This document shows positions 48,164 to 58,838 of a stretch of DNA of 64,000 nucleotides, piece after piece; the first letter of the stretch is position 1; the number at the start of each line of letters is the position of its first letter. Origin of the DNA: Vibrio rumoiensis 1S-45. GTDB lineage: Bacteria; Pseudomonadota; Gammaproteobacteria; Enterobacterales; Vibrionaceae. The translations under genes and the position numbers were made by a program. The notes beneath the pieces were generated by a model. That model saw only the letters and a list, made by a program, of their open reading frames with translations. It did no database searches and was not told where the DNA came from. The DNA lies in contig NZ_AJYK02000082.1 in the NCBI RefSeq assembly GCF_000286955.2, forward strand, positions 140,178 to 204,177, written 5' to 3'.

Positions 48164-48216
48164 AAAATGCCAGACGTTATCTCTAGATAATTGAGAGACC
48201 TATCTGGCATTTTTAT
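48164..48216 (+). terminator. Terminator of fadD
   Basis: AATGCCAGA and TCTGGCATT arms around a loop of about 28 nt, with TTTTATTT after, 47 bp after fadD and close before rnd. Confidence 0.7.
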
Positions 48217-48228
48217 TTAAGGAATGAC

Positions 48229-49347
48229 GTGAATTACACCATCATCAAAGATACACAAACATTAGCCCAAGTGTGTGAAAAAGCACGCCTAGCGGATGTG
48301 ATTATGCTAGACACGGAGTTTGTCCGTACGCGTACCTACCACCCTCAATTAGGCTTGATCCAGTTATTTGATGGTGAACAATTGGTGTTAATCGACCCGC
48401 TTGAAATCGATGACATGGATGCATTTTCTGAATTATTGAAAGATCAATCTGTGATGAAAATCTTACATGCTTGCGGTGAAGATTTAGAAGTCTTTCAACA
48501 CTCTTTTGGTTGTATTCCAAACCCAATGATTGACACGCAATTAATGGCGGCTTTTCTAGGACATGGATTATCGACTGGTTTTGCTTCTTTGGTGAATGAG
48601 TACTTGTCGGTTGAATTGGATAAAAGTGAATCACGCGCTGATTGGCTGGCTCGACCATTAACCGACAAGCAGCTTGATTACGCCGCAGCCGATGTGTACT
48701 ACTTACTGCCGCTTTATCAGCAATTGCTAGCAAAAGTAGAAGATAAAGGTTGGTTAACTGCAGTTCAGCAAGAATCAAATCTTTTGATTAGCAAACGTTT
48801 GAAAACGAGTGATCCAGAGCTAGCTTACTTAGATATAAAAGGAGCATGGACACTTGACCCAGAGCAACTTGCAATTTTAAAAGTGATTGCTAAATGGCGT
48901 TTATTAGAAGCTCAGAAGCGAGATTTAGCGCTAAATTTTGTCGTGAAAGAAGCCAATGTACTAGAGATTTGTCGTCTTAAAATGGCCAGTTTAAAGCAGA
49001 TGAATGAAGCAGGGTTTGATCACCGAGAAATTCGCCGTCATGGTAATACCTTGATTGAGATGGTCAAGCAAGGACTAGACACACCACAAAGTGAATGGCC
49101 GGATAAAATTACCCGTTTAATGGATAATCCAGCTTACAAACAATTGTTCAAACGTTTGAAAGATGAAGTGAAAACGGTGTCTGAAACGACTGGTTTAGCG
49201 ACGGAGTTTTTAGCATCGAAAAAGCAACTGAACCAATTCATTACATGGGTTTGGATGCGAAATCGTAGCGAGGAAAAATTACCGGATGTTATGCGCGACT
49301 GGCGTAAAAACATTTTAGGTGATGTGTTGAATGGGAAAATGGACTAA
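48229..49347 (+). CDS. rnd: Ribonuclease D
   Basis: 3' to 5' exoribonuclease for tRNA maturation, 372 residues. DEDD exonuclease motifs: MLDTEFVRT (Asp28, Glu30), LHACGEDLEVF, and DYAAADVYYLLPLY with the final Asp-Tyr. The HRDC-type domains fill the C-terminal half. The start is GTG 48229 with GGAATGAC upstream. fadD-rnd-minE order is conserved in E. coli. Confidence 0.96.
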   Translation: MNYTIIKDTQTLAQVCEKARLADVIMLDTEFVRTRTYHPQLGLIQLFDGEQLVLIDPLEIDDMDAFSELLKDQSVMKILHACGEDLEVFQHSFGCIPNPMIDTQLMAAFLGHGLSTGFASLVNEYLSVELDKSESRADWLARPLTDKQLDYAAADVYYLLPLYQQLLAKVEDKGWLTAVQQESNLLISKRLKTSDPELAYLDIKGAWTLDPEQLAILKVIAKWRLLEAQKRDLALNFVVKEANVLEICRLKMASLKQMNEAGFDHREIRRHGNTLIEMVKQGLDTPQSEWPDKITRLMDNPAYKQLFKRLKDEVKTVSETTGLATEFLASKKQLNQFITWVWMRNRSEEKLPDVMRDWRKNILGDVLNGKMD

Positions 49348-49395
49348 CGTTTTCCAGTTATCGTGATTCGTTTCTCGATACCCTTCGGTTTAATT

Positions 49396-49424
49396 AAAAA
49401 ACCACTTCATTTGAAGTGGTTTTT
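49396..49424. terminator. Bidirectional terminator between rnd and minE
   Basis: AAAAACCACTTCA and TGAAGTGGTTTTT arms with a 3-nt loop between convergent genes. Confidence 0.9.
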
Positions 49425-49465
49425 GCTTTTTTGAGAAACGTTAATCGAGTACAAAATCCGTGAAC

Positions 49466-49726
49466 TCAATCCTTTTCTGGTAATTGAATATTCAATTCCA
49501 ACACCGAAAGGTCATCATCGCCTTGTTCTAAGCTAACGTTCACCATTGACGGATCAACCGAGACATACTTGCTTAGCACCTGCAAAATATCCTCTTTTAA
49601 TTGAGGTAAATAAGAAGGGTTGGTGCTGCCATGGTTGCGACGTTCAGCCACAATGATCTGCAAGCGCTCTTTGGCTAGATTGGCGGTATCTTTTTTCTTT
49701 GGACGGAAGAATTGTAGTAATGACAT
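49466..49726 (-). CDS. minE: Cell division topological factor MinE
   Basis: 86 residues. The N-terminal MinD-interacting segment ([20 protein letters not shown]) and C-terminal dimerisation domain are present. It drives MinCD oscillation so the Z ring forms at mid-cell. ATG 49726 is preceded by GGAGG and lies one base after the minD stop; a longer in-frame start at 49738 would remove the natural MSLLQFF start. Confidence 0.97.
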   Translation of the reverse strand: MSLLQFFRPKKKDTANLAKERLQIIVAERRNHGSTNPSYLPQLKEDILQVLSKYVSVDPSMVNVSLEQGDDDLSVLELNIQLPEKD

Positions 49727-49727
49727 T

Positions 49728-50540
49728 TTAACCTCCAAATAAACGCTTAAAGATGCCTTTCTTCTCTTCGGTCAAGAAACGAAATGGTTTCTCTTGCCCA
49801 AGAAGGCGATCGACAGTGTCACTATAAGCAAGACCGGCATCTGATTCATCATCGTGAATAACTGGCACACCTTTGTTGGATGCATTCAGTACTGACTGGC
49901 TCTCAGGAATAACACCTAATAATGGAATATGCAAAATCTCTTCAACATCTTCCACGCTTAGCATTTCACCAGCATTGACACGAGCAGGGTTATAACGCGT
50001 TAATAACAAGTGTTGCTTAACTGGTTCAAGCCCTTGCTCGGCGCGTAATGATTTAGAATCTAACAAGCCTAAAATACGGTCTGAATCGCGAACCGAAGAG
50101 ACTTCAGGGTTGGTCGTAATTACAGCTTCATCTGCAAAGTATAGTGACATTAGCGCACCTTGCTCGATACCAGCAGGAGAGTCACAAATAATGAAGTCAA
50201 AACCCATGTCATGTAATTCAGTTAAAACACGTTTTACACCAGTGTGAGTTAACGCATCTTTATCACGAGTTTGAGAGGCTGGAAGGATGTATAAATTTTC
50301 GCAGCGCTTATCTTTAATGAGAGCTTGGTTTAGCGTTGCTTCACCGTTGATGACATTAACAAAATCGTAAACGACACGACGCTCACAACCCATAATGAGA
50401 TCGAGATTACGTAGACCGATATCAAAATCGATAACCGCGGTTTTTTTGCCTCGCAAGGCGAGCCCAGATGCAATCGCTGCGCTAGAGGTAGTTTTACCTA
50501 CACCTCCTTTACCAGACGTCACGACGATAGTACGTGCCAT
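49728..50540 (-). CDS. minD: Septum-site determining ATPase MinD
   Basis: 270-residue ParA/MinD-type ATPase. Deviant Walker A is [12 protein letters not shown] at 9-20. The C-terminal amphipathic membrane-targeting helix ([11 protein letters not shown]) is intact. It recruits MinC and MinE to the membrane. ATG 50540 has AAAAGGAAA upstream; the frame extends to 50624 but that part has no family match. Confidence 0.98.
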   Translation of the reverse strand: MARTIVVTSGKGGVGKTTSSAAIASGLALRGKKTAVIDFDIGLRNLDLIMGCERRVVYDFVNVINGEATLNQALIKDKRCENLYILPASQTRDKDALTHTGVKRVLTELHDMGFDFIICDSPAGIEQGALMSLYFADEAVITTNPEVSSVRDSDRILGLLDSKSLRAEQGLEPVKQHLLLTRYNPARVNAGEMLSVEDVEEILHIPLLGVIPESQSVLNASNKGVPVIHDDESDAGLAYSDTVDRLLGQEKPFRFLTEEKKGIFKRLFGG

Positions 50541-50691
50541 TTTATTTCCTTTTGTTAAATATAGATGTTCACTTTTTGAGCCCAATTTCATCACTGGTAT
50601 GAAAGGATGAGGCTGTGTAATCATTTAAGCAGAATGTAGCATGCCTGCTTAAACATCTAAAGTATCCGTGCCAACAATTAAGCTATTAATA

Positions 50692-51354
50692 TTATGATAT
50701 TTTTTCAAAGTGTAAGGTTTCATCTTGTAACGACAAAATCACTTTCTGTTGCCAAAATTCGCTATTGATTTGATCGCTTAAATAATAATTACCAGCAATC
50801 GAAACCAATTCTGCTTGAAGATCTTGGCATATTATTTTTGCGCCTTGCTGACCGTTTGCCCCTGCAATCGCTCTTCCTCGACACGTTCCATGAATATGGA
50901 TACTGCCATCCGCAATCACTTCTGCTCCAGCGCTAACATGGCTTAAAATTACCAAATCTGTATCTTTGGCATAAACTTGTTGCCCAGAACGGATTGGCGT
51001 TCGAATTACTTTGGTTGGGACTAATTCAGCAGGTGGCTGATAGCTATTTTTACTATTCGACATGACAGCAAAGCCCGCCTCGATCACGGCTGCTTTAACG
51101 CTGCTACTTTTGCAACCGGTAATACCAACGGGAATCATTCCAGCGTTCACAATCCCTTGACGTAAAGAAGCAAAATCTATGTCAATTTGTTGTGTTTTTT
51201 CAATATCGATAACTAAAGGCGCGTGGGTGAAAAAAGCAGGTGCCTGCTTCACTTTGTTGTGTAAAAATTGTAGGCAGCTTTCTACGTTATCTTCCGTTAA
51301 CTGAAGGACAGATAAAGCAAAGCTACTGCCTTTTAAATCGGGTTTTGTAGCCAT
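50692..51354 (-). CDS. minC: Septum-site determining protein MinC
   Basis: FtsZ inhibitor, 220 residues. N-terminal FtsZ-binding domain (about 1-105) and C-terminal beta-helix with [23 protein letters not shown], where MinD binds. It is separated from minD by 151 bp, so minDE may have an added promoter. Confidence 0.96.
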   Translation of the reverse strand: MATKPDLKGSSFALSVLQLTEDNVESCLQFLHNKVKQAPAFFTHAPLVIDIEKTQQIDIDFASLRQGIVNAGMIPVGITGCKSSSVKAAVIEAGFAVMSNSKNSYQPPAELVPTKVIRTPIRSGQQVYAKDTDLVILSHVSAGAEVIADGSIHIHGTCRGRAIAGANGQQGAKIICQDLQAELVSIAGNYYLSDQINSEFWQQKVILSLQDETLHFEKIS

Positions 51355-51595
51355 ATAGACGATTACTCTGAAAGTTGAATGCGTGTGTTGAAAACAGTGT
51401 GTTAAATACTAGACCATCAATAATCAATGGAATGTTTTAACTTTAAAAAGACTGTCAATGTTATAGTCTACCTAAGGTGTCGTTGGGTTAATTGCTTGTC
51501 AAATGACATCATAATGATTAAAAACACGGTTAATTCCAAGAGAAAGTCTATTTACGAGTTTAGATTGCCTATATTAAAGGCAAAAAAGGATAGTT

Positions 51596-51868
51596 ATGTT
51601 GTGTTCCGTTTATAAAAGCAGCAAGAAAGAAGGCATGTATCTTTATATTCCGAAGAAAGATGATTTTTCGGATGTACCTGAAGCATTACTTGGCATGTTC
51701 GGCAAACCCATTTTTGTCATGGTGATGAAAATGGAAGGACGTAAACTTGCCTTAGTCGATATCGAAAAAGTCAAAGTGTCGTTGAAAGAGGAAGGGTTCT
51801 TCTTACAGCTTCCACCGCCACCAGTCAACTTACTCGAAGAACATAAATCTCGTAAATCACAATTGTAG
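51596..51868 (+). CDS. ycgL: YcgL domain protein
   Basis: 90-residue protein of the YcgL family ([27 protein letters not shown] cut here; [27 protein letters not shown]). AAAGGA precedes ATG 51596. ycgL next to minC is the conserved order. Molecular function not established. Confidence 0.94.
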   Translation: MLCSVYKSSKKEGMYLYIPKKDDFSDVPEALLGMFGKPIFVMVMKMEGRKLALVDIEKVKVSLKEEGFFLQLPPPPVNLLEEHKSRKSQL

Positions 51869-51888
51869 AATTGTTATAGAGGATAGGA

Positions 51889-52878
51889 ATGAAAACCAAA
51901 TTAATCAGTGTTGCTGCTTTACTACTTGGTAGCGTGATGAGCTTTCAAAGCTTGGCAACACCAGAAACCGATTTCGATGCTTATATTCAAGGCTTAAAAC
52001 AAGAAGCCAAAGAAAAAGGCATCAGTGATTCAACCATTAATGCCGCGTTTAAAAATGTGACATTTAAGCCTAAAGCGGTTGCTGCGGATAATAACCAGCC
52101 AGAGAAAAAGCTCACCTTAGATGAATACATTCCAAGAGCTGTGCCGAAGTGGAAAGTAAAGCAAGCGAAGCGTCTTTATCACGAGCACTTTGATGAGCTT
52201 AAACGTATTGGTGAGGCATATGGTGTTCAACCACGTTTCATCGTCGCCTTGTGGGGTGTAGAAAGTAATTTTGGCAAATTTACCGGTAACTATAGTGTGA
52301 TTGAAGCACTTTCAACGCTTGCCTTTGATGGCCGCCGTGAAGCGTTGTTCCGCAAACAAACCATGGCCGCATTACAAATTATCGATGAAGGGCATATCAG
52401 TGCTGACGATATGAAAGGCTCTTGGGCTGGCGCGATGGGTCAATGTCAATTTATGCCAACTTCATTTTTGCACTATGCCGCAGATGGTAATGGTGACGGC
52501 AAAAAAGATATCTGGACCACCACCGAAGATGTGTTTGCTTCAACCGCAAACTATTTAAAAACCGAAGGTTGGGATGATAAATACACATGGGGGAGGCAAA
52601 TTCGTGTGCCTCAAGGTATTGATCCGGAACTACAAGGCCGTGAAGAAGACAAAGGTAAGTACTTGCAAGAATGGAGCAAGCTTGGGATCACCAGCTTAGA
52701 TGGTTCGCCACTGCCTAAGTTAGAAGAAGACATAAAAGCTTGGCTTGTGATGCCCGATGATGAAATTGGCCGCAGCTACTTAGTTTATAACAACTACAAT
52801 GTACTGATGCACTGGAACCGTTCTTATTATTTTGCAATTGCGGTGAGCACATTGGCAGACAGCATTGCTGAAGACTAA
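51889..52878 (+). CDS. Lytic murein transglycosylase (MltB-like)
   Basis: Exported SLT_2 family enzyme of 329 residues that cleaves peptidoglycan with 1,6-anhydro ends. Signal peptide MKTKLISVAALLLGSVMSF; no lipobox, so soluble periplasmic rather than a lipoprotein. Catalytic Glu125 in GVESNFG. WAGAMGQCQFMPTSFLHYAADGNGD is the family core. It lies 20 bp after ycgL with GAGG upstream, so the two may be cotranscribed. Confidence 0.93.
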   Translation: MKTKLISVAALLLGSVMSFQSLATPETDFDAYIQGLKQEAKEKGISDSTINAAFKNVTFKPKAVAADNNQPEKKLTLDEYIPRAVPKWKVKQAKRLYHEHFDELKRIGEAYGVQPRFIVALWGVESNFGKFTGNYSVIEALSTLAFDGRREALFRKQTMAALQIIDEGHISADDMKGSWAGAMGQCQFMPTSFLHYAADGNGDGKKDIWTTTEDVFASTANYLKTEGWDDKYTWGRQIRVPQGIDPELQGREEDKGKYLQEWSKLGITSLDGSPLPKLEEDIKAWLVMPDDEIGRSYLVYNNYNVLMHWNRSYYFAIAVSTLADSIAED

Positions 52879-52944
52879 TGCCGTAATACCTAATGTTTAG
52901 CGTAAATTAATGTAAACAAGCTAAGTTTTGATTTATTTAATGCA

Positions 52945-52970
52945 ACGTTAGGTATACCTTGCCACGTTAG
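52945..52970. promoter_or_regulatory. Palindrome and repeated ACGTTAG before acrA
   Basis: AGGTATACCT at 52950-52959 is a perfect 10-bp palindrome set between two direct ACGTTAG units (52945 and 52964). It is about 80 bp before the acrA-like start. A TetR-type operator is possible, but no regulator gene is adjacent. Confidence 0.35.
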
Positions 52971-53038
52971 AAATACTTTTTTACCTTTTTATGATTGCTA
53001 TTATCGATATTATTAGTAACTAAATTTGAGAAACAATT

Positions 53039-54202
53039 ATGCTCACCAAACGATTTTCTACCGGATCACTATCTGTCTTATTCGTGTTAGCGTTGGCCGG
53101 TTGCGATACTAAAAATGATTCAGCAAAATCTGCACCTGCCACACCTCAAGCTTTACCTGTTCAAGTCATTAATGTGGCGCAAAAACCAACCACCGTCTTT
53201 ACGGAATTGCCTGGGCGTATTGTTTCACAACGCGTGGCAGAGGTTCGCCCTCAAGTTACGGGTATTATCGAAAAACGATTATTTGAAGAAGGCCAGCTTG
53301 TTCAAAAAGGGGATGTTTTATACCAAATCGACCCTGCGCCATACCAAGCGGACGTAAACAGTGCGAAAGCCGCATTATTGAAAGCGCAAGCTGATGAGTC
53401 AGTCTCTCGTAAAACCGCGCTTCGTTATAGCGATCTTGTGAAGCGTAAATTAATTAGCCAAGAAGATTATGACACCGCCGATGGCAATTGGAGACAAGCC
53501 AAAGCTCAGTCTGCGGTTGCAAAAGCAGCGTTGGATAACGCGACAATTTCACTTTCGTATACCCAAGTAAAAGCGCCGATCACTGGCCGTATTGATATCT
53601 CAAACGTTACAGAGGGTGCACTAGCGACCACCAATCAAGAAACGCCTTTAACCATGATCCAAGCCTTAGATCCTATTTATGTGGATTTAACCCAATCGTC
53701 ATTAGCGATGGCTCGTGTTAAGAAAAACTTAGGCGACAATACCAATCCTAAAGTATCGGTATTGTTAGAAGATGGGTCTTTATATGGTGAAGACGGGCAA
53801 CTTACTTTTTCTGGTACAAGAGTAGACAGTTCAACCGGTAGTGTGACGCTACGTGCCGTAGTGCCAAATGAAAAATCAATATTACTGCCAGGTATGTTTG
53901 TTCGCGCGAAAATTACCACCGCAGACAATCAACCTATGATTACTTTGCCTCAATCTTTAGTGACTTTCAGTAAAGATGGCCAAGCCTCCGTAATGCTAGC
54001 AGAAGACGGCAAAGTAACACCTCACCCAGTTACTATTGGCGCAACGGTTAATACCAACGAGTGGGTAATCACATCAGGTCTGAAAGAAGGCGATAAAGTT
54101 ATCTCTGATAACCTAATTAAGCTTCGCCCAGGTGCACCGGTGAAAGTAATGCCAGCAGAATCAGCAGCGAAACCTGCCGTTCAATCAGAAAAAGCAAAAT
54201 AA
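53039..54202 (+). CDS. acrA: RND efflux periplasmic adaptor lipoprotein
   Basis: Membrane-fusion protein, 387 residues, of the AcrA family. Lipobox LALAGC with Cys22. Hairpin, lipoyl (VRPQVTGIIEKRLFEEGQLV; VKAPITGRIDISNVTEG) and beta-barrel domains are in order. It joins the AcrB-type pump 15 bp downstream to a TolC-like channel not present here. The name marks homology; Vibrio members are often called vex or vme genes. Confidence 0.9.
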   Translation: MLTKRFSTGSLSVLFVLALAGCDTKNDSAKSAPATPQALPVQVINVAQKPTTVFTELPGRIVSQRVAEVRPQVTGIIEKRLFEEGQLVQKGDVLYQIDPAPYQADVNSAKAALLKAQADESVSRKTALRYSDLVKRKLISQEDYDTADGNWRQAKAQSAVAKAALDNATISLSYTQVKAPITGRIDISNVTEGALATTNQETPLTMIQALDPIYVDLTQSSLAMARVKKNLGDNTNPKVSVLLEDGSLYGEDGQLTFSGTRVDSSTGSVTLRAVVPNEKSILLPGMFVRAKITTADNQPMITLPQSLVTFSKDGQASVMLAEDGKVTPHPVTIGATVNTNEWVITSGLKEGDKVISDNLIKLRPGAPVKVMPAESAAKPAVQSEKAK

Positions 54203-54217
54203 TAGGTAGCGAAAAAC

Positions 54218-57200
54218 ATGGCTAGATTTTTTATTGATCGCCCTATATTTGCGTGGGTGATCGCAATCTTGATTATGCTTGCAGGGGCGTTGGCAGTGAT
54301 TAAATTGCCGGTTCAGCAATACCCAACGATTGCACCACCAGCAATTCAAGTGAGTGCTATTTACCCTGGTGCATCAGCGAAAACGGCTGAAAACTCAGTA
54401 ACGCAGGTCATTGAACAAAGCATGACAGGCTTAGATAGCTTGTTGTACATGTCTTCATCAAGCAGTTCTTCTGGTTCAGTTACGGTTACATTAACATTTG
54501 CATTGGGTACTGATCCCGATATCGCGCAAGTGCAAGTGCAAAACCAGTTGCAACAGGCGATGAGCCAATTACCGAGCGAAGTACAGCAACAAGGATTGAG
54601 TGTTCGTAAAACGTCATCATCATTTATGTCTGTTATTGGTTTTATTTCAACCGATGGCAGCATGACATCTGATGACATAAAAGATTACGTAAACTCACAC
54701 ATTGCCGATCCGGTTGGTCGTATTAACGGAGTTGGTTCGGTACAAGTGTTTGGTTCTCAATATGCGATGCGTATATGGTTAGATCCTGCGAAATTGACCA
54801 GTTACCAACTGACACCGATTGACGTTTCACAAGCAATTCAAGCTCAAAACACCGAAGTAACCGTAGGTCAATTAGGTGGTGCGCCTGCTGTTAAAGGCCA
54901 GCTGATTAATGCCACAATTACTGCTCAAAACCGCTTAGAAAGTACTAAGCAATTTGAAAATATATTACTGAAAGTGAACCCAGATGGTTCGCAAGTCCGA
55001 GTGAAAGATGTTGCGCGTGTTGAGCTAAATGGCGAAGACATGAGTGTCCTTGCCCGTTATAACGGTAAAGGCGCATCGGGCTTAGGGATTCAATTAGCAA
55101 CTGGCGCGAACGCGATTGATACGCAAAAAGCGGTTGATGCTAAATTATCCGAGCTAGAAAAAACCATGCCACATGGCATGAAGATGGTAAAAGCAATGGA
55201 TACCATTCCATTTGTGAAATTATCAATTGAAGAAGTAGTACATACCTTAATAGAAGCCATTGTATTGGTATTTTTGGTAATGTACTTGTTCTTACAAAAC
55301 CTTCGCGCAACCTTGATCCCAACCATTGCAGTACCTGTTGTATTACTTGGTGCGTTTGGTGTTATGGCAGCACTAGGCTTTAGTATCAACACCTTAACTA
55401 TGTTTGGTATGGTGTTGGCCATCGGCTTGCTGGTGGATGATGCCATTGTAGTGGTAGAGAACGTTGAGCGGGTAATGGCAGAAGAAAATCTGCCACCAAA
55501 AGAAGCCACACGTAAAGCCATGGGCGAGATTTCTGGTGCTTTGGTTGGTGTTGCCATGGTGCTTTCAGCCGTATTCATTCCAATGGCATTCATGAGTGGT
55601 TCTACTGGTGCGATTTACCGTCAGTTCTCGTTGACGATTGTAGCCTCTATGGTGCTGTCGGTGTTGGTTGCTATGATCTTCACACCGGCATTGTGTGCCA
55701 CTATGTTGAAACAAAGCCACGGTGAGAAAACCACTGGTTTTTTCGGCTGGTTCAACCGTAGCTTTAACCGTTCAAGTGAAAAATACACATCAGGCGTAGG
55801 AAAAATCCTTAAGCGTCCTAAGCGTATCTTCATTATTTATTTAGCCATGTTGCCATTAATTGGTTGGTTATTTACCTCGATTCCAGCCAGCTTCTTGCCG
55901 GATGAAGACCAAGGTAACTTTATGGTTATGGTTCAGCTACCTTCTGGTGCGACGTTAGAGCGTACTGAGAAAGTCATGAACGATGTGCGTGAATACTTTG
56001 CTACCGAAGAAAAAGACGACGTGGACGCGTTCTTCCAAGTTAGTGGTTATAGCTTTGTTGGCCAAAGCCAAAACGCCGGTATGGGTTTCGTAAGCTTGAA
56101 AGATTGGTCTGAACGAACCAATCCATCTCAAGATGTGAATGCGATCATTGGTCGCGCCATGAAGCACTTTAGCCAGAATAAAGAAGGAGTGATCTTCGCG
56201 ATTAACCCTCCGGCCATTCGTGAGCTAGGGCAGGCGACAGGTTTTGACTTCTTCCTAGAAGATAGGGCGGGTCTTGGCCATGAAAAACTGATGCAAGCGC
56301 GTAATATGCTATTGCAAAAAGCGGCTCAAGATCCAGCATTGCAAAAAGTACGTCCAAATGGCTTAGAAGATACCGCTCAGTTCTTTATCGACTTAGATTA
56401 CGAGAAAGCCAAAGCCTTAGATGTCAGTATTGATGATATCAATAACACATTATCGATAGCTTGGGGTTCATCTTATGTGAATGACTTTATCGACAATGGC
56501 CGTATCAAACGTGTTTATGTTCAAGGTGATGCACCTTACCGAATGACACCAGATGATTTAGACAACTGGTATGTTCGTAATGGGCAAGGCAAAATGGTGC
56601 CATTCAATGCCTTTAGCCACATGCATTGGGGAACCGGCTCACCTAACTTACAACGTTATAATGGTAACTCAGCCGTTGAAGTGCTTGGTGAAGCAAAAGC
56701 GGGTTACAGTACAGGTGATGCTATGGATGCAATTGAAAGAATTGCGAAGACTTTACCTGACGGGGTTGCAGTAAGTTGGACTGGTATGTCATACCAGGAA
56801 CGCTTATCTGGTTCACAAGCACCAATGCTGTATGCAATTTCAATGGTGGTTGTATTCTTAAGCTTAGCCGCTTTGTATGAAAGCTGGTCGGTACCGATGG
56901 CTGTTATGCTAGTTGTACCATTAGGTGTGCTTGGTGCACTTGGTGCGACGTTAATGCGTGGCCTAGAAAATGATGTTTACCTACAAGTGGGGCTGTTGAC
57001 CACCATAGGGTTATCCGCCAAAAATGCCATCTTGATCGTTGAATTCGCCAAGGATTTATACGACAAAGGGATGGGATTGGTCGAGGCAACGATGGAAGCT
57101 TGTCGTATGCGTTTACGTCCAATCTTAATGACATCACTGGCGTTTATTCTTGGAGTATTACCTCTGGCAACCAGTACTGGCGCAGGTGCAAACTCACGTC

Positions 57201-57361
57201 ATGCGATTGGTACAGCGGTAATTGGTGGTATGTTTACGGCGACTTTCTTAGCGATATTCTTCGTACCACTTTTCTATGTTGGGGTCATGAAGATCTTCGG
57301 CAAGAAAAGAGAAGAAGAGCCAGAGAAAGCAGAAGCGGATAAAGCATTAGAATCAAAATAA
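54218..57361 (+). CDS. acrB: RND multidrug efflux pump, AcrB family
   Basis: HAE-1 family inner-membrane transporter of 1047 residues. The proton-relay residues line up: Asp407-Asp408 in [13 protein letters not shown] and Lys935 in [11 protein letters not shown] (Lys940 in E. coli AcrB). The N-terminus [21 protein letters not shown] is canonical, and two RND halves with large periplasmic loops are evident. Substrates are probably lipophilic drugs and bile-like compounds; the exact range cannot be read from sequence. Confidence 0.93.
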   Translation: MARFFIDRPIFAWVIAILIMLAGALAVIKLPVQQYPTIAPPAIQVSAIYPGASAKTAENSVTQVIEQSMTGLDSLLYMSSSSSSSGSVTVTLTFALGTDPDIAQVQVQNQLQQAMSQLPSEVQQQGLSVRKTSSSFMSVIGFISTDGSMTSDDIKDYVNSHIADPVGRINGVGSVQVFGSQYAMRIWLDPAKLTSYQLTPIDVSQAIQAQNTEVTVGQLGGAPAVKGQLINATITAQNRLESTKQFENILLKVNPDGSQVRVKDVARVELNGEDMSVLARYNGKGASGLGIQLATGANAIDTQKAVDAKLSELEKTMPHGMKMVKAMDTIPFVKLSIEEVVHTLIEAIVLVFLVMYLFLQNLRATLIPTIAVPVVLLGAFGVMAALGFSINTLTMFGMVLAIGLLVDDAIVVVENVERVMAEENLPPKEATRKAMGEISGALVGVAMVLSAVFIPMAFMSGSTGAIYRQFSLTIVASMVLSVLVAMIFTPALCATMLKQSHGEKTTGFFGWFNRSFNRSSEKYTSGVGKILKRPKRIFIIYLAMLPLIGWLFTSIPASFLPDEDQGNFMVMVQLPSGATLERTEKVMNDVREYFATEEKDDVDAFFQVSGYSFVGQSQNAGMGFVSLKDWSERTNPSQDVNAIIGRAMKHFSQNKEGVIFAINPPAIRELGQATGFDFFLEDRAGLGHEKLMQARNMLLQKAAQDPALQKVRPNGLEDTAQFFIDLDYEKAKALDVSIDDINNTLSIAWGSSYVNDFIDNGRIKRVYVQGDAPYRMTPDDLDNWYVRNGQGKMVPFNAFSHMHWGTGSPNLQRYNGNSAVEVLGEAKAGYSTGDAMDAIERIAKTLPDGVAVSWTGMSYQERLSGSQAPMLYAISMVVVFLSLAALYESWSVPMAVMLVVPLGVLGALGATLMRGLENDVYLQVGLLTTIGLSAKNAILIVEFAKDLYDKGMGLVEATMEACRMRLRPILMTSLAFILGVLPLATSTGAGANSRHAIGTAVIGGMFTATFLAIFFVPLFYVGVMKIFGKKREEEPEKAEADKALESK

Positions 57362-57378
57362 TATAACCCGCAATTGAT

Positions 57379-57418
57379 AAGAACCCCCTTGCTAAGTGAT
57401 TAGCAAGGGGGTTCTTTT
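57379..57418. terminator. Bidirectional terminator between acrB and folD
   Basis: A perfect 17-bp stem (AAGAACCCCCTTGCTAA and its complement) with a GTGA loop, then TTTTATT, between convergent genes. Confidence 0.93.
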
Positions 57419-57421
57419 ATT

Positions 57422-57442
57422 CTTCAAACTTCAAACTTCAAA
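57422..57442. repeat. Three tandem CTTCAAA units after folD
   Basis: Exact heptamer repeats directly before the folD stop codon complement. Non-coding; likely slipped-strand variation. Confidence 0.75.
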
Positions 57443-57445
57443 CGC

Positions 57446-58300
57446 TTATTTAGAGAATTTCTCACACGCAAGCATCGTGTTCTCAATTAAGCTCGCCACT
57501 GTCATTGGGCCAACACCGCCCGGAACAGGTGTAATATGACTAGCGTTCTCTTTTGCTACATCATATTCCACATCACCAATGAGTTTGCCATCTTCCATGC
57601 GGTTAATACCTACATCGATCACAATCGCACCTTTTTTAATCCAAGCGCCCGGAATAAAGTTAGGTTTACCGACAGCAACCACTAAAATATCCGCTTGGCG
57701 AACATGACCTTCTAGATCTTTAGTGAAGCGGTGACAGGTCGTAGTCGTACAACCTGCAAGTAATAATTCTAAAGTCATTGGACGACCAACAATATTGGAG
57801 GCACCAACAATTACCGCATGCTTGCCGTAACAATCGACATTATAACGCTCTAAAAGAGTGATAATGCCTTTAGGTGTGCATGAGCGAAGTTTAGGCATAC
57901 GTTGACATAAGCGACCCACATTGTATGGGTGGAAACCATCGACATCTTTTTCAGGTGAAATACGTTCTAAAATCTTAGTGCTATCAATACCAGCAGGTAA
58001 AGGCAGTTGTACTAAAATACCATCAATTTCAGGATCATCATTTAATGCATCTACACGCTCTAATAATTCAGACTCAGAAGTGGTCGCGGGTAAATCAAAA
58101 GACTTTGAAATAAATCCAACTTCTTCACAAGCTCGGCGCTTACTCCCCACATACACTTGAGAAGCAGGATCGCTACCCACAAGAAGTACGGCTAAACCGG
58201 GAGCGCGTAGACCAGCCTCAATACGGGCTTGTACACGAGCTTTTACTTCCGAACGAACCGTTTGAGATATTAATTTTCCATCAATAATTTGAGCAGTCAT
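57446..58300 (-). CDS. folD: Methylene-THF dehydrogenase / cyclohydrolase
   Basis: Bifunctional one-carbon enzyme, 284 residues. Signature [22 protein letters not shown] with the catalytic Lys (YVGSK) near 52-56, ILVQLPLP, and [12 protein letters not shown] near the C-terminus. ATG 58300 has AAGGAAAA upstream; the frame is open to 58387 but the added residues do not match the family. Confidence 0.97.
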   Translation of the reverse strand: MTAQIIDGKLISQTVRSEVKARVQARIEAGLRAPGLAVLLVGSDPASQVYVGSKRRACEEVGFISKSFDLPATTSESELLERVDALNDDPEIDGILVQLPLPAGIDSTKILERISPEKDVDGFHPYNVGRLCQRMPKLRSCTPKGIITLLERYNVDCYGKHAVIVGASNIVGRPMTLELLLAGCTTTTCHRFTKDLEGHVRQADILVVAVGKPNFIPGAWIKKGAIVIDVGINRMEDGKLIGDVEYDVAKENASHITPVPGGVGPMTVASLIENTMLACEKFSK

Positions 58301-58480
58301 GGTTTTCCTTACAATCTTCTCTAAGACCAGAAGCGAACTAAGTTGATAACGCGGCGTATTATTGCAAAAAACGTGATCAATATCCATGCCGCAAACGTTT
58401 GCATTATCAACTTAATTTCTAACGTATTTATTACAATGCGCTTTTTTTCAGCAATCAACACACTATATAGAATAAAGGCG

Positions 58481-58508
58481 TTGACCTTACGGCTTCATCT
58501 CGTATAAT
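58481..58508 (+). promoter_or_regulatory. Sigma-70 promoter of tRNA-Arg
   Basis: TTGACC (58481-58486) and TATAAT (58503-58508) are separated by 16 bp. The expected start site is about 58515, just before the tRNA at 58521. Confidence 0.8.
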
Positions 58509-58520
58509 TCCCCACTTAAA

Positions 58521-58597
<77 letters not shown>

Positions 58598-58607
58598 TTA
58601 TTCAAAG

Positions 58608-58643
58608 AAAAGCCTTGTAAATCATGTATTTACGAGGCTTTTT
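58608..58643 (+). terminator. Terminator of tRNA-Arg
   Basis: AAAAGCCTTGTAAAT and ATTTACGAGGCTTTT arms (one G-T pair) around a 5-nt loop, followed by TTTCTTTTT. Confidence 0.88.
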
Positions 58644-58650
58644 CTTTTTC

Positions 58651-58670
58651 TGCCGTGCCTATGCCGTGCC
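58651..58670. repeat. Two TGCCGTGCC direct repeats, possible att-region sites
   Basis: Exact 9-bp copies at 58651-58659 and 58662-58670, 11 bp apart (one DNA turn), directly after the tRNA terminator. GC-rich against A/T-rich surroundings. The setting and helical phasing suggest arm-type sites for an integrase at the left end of the island. The rest of the gap to 58838 shows nothing else. Confidence 0.45.
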
Positions 58671-58838
58671 GCTCAAATTAAGTTTCGTTAAATAATCATA
58701 TCAACCTGATAATCCTAAAATATCTTTCTTGCTCCTACAATATCTTTAAGTAATGAGTACCTTTTCGCAAATCTAGCCTACTCAATACTAAAGACCATCA
58801 TTATTCGGTAATTTATGGTTATCTCTTAGAATATAACG

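Noticed and set aside
51427..51615. A 62-codon plus-strand frame between minC and ycgL
   Set aside because: No SD, odd composition, overlaps the ycgL start and has no family resemblance; it occupies the minC-ycgL promoter gap.
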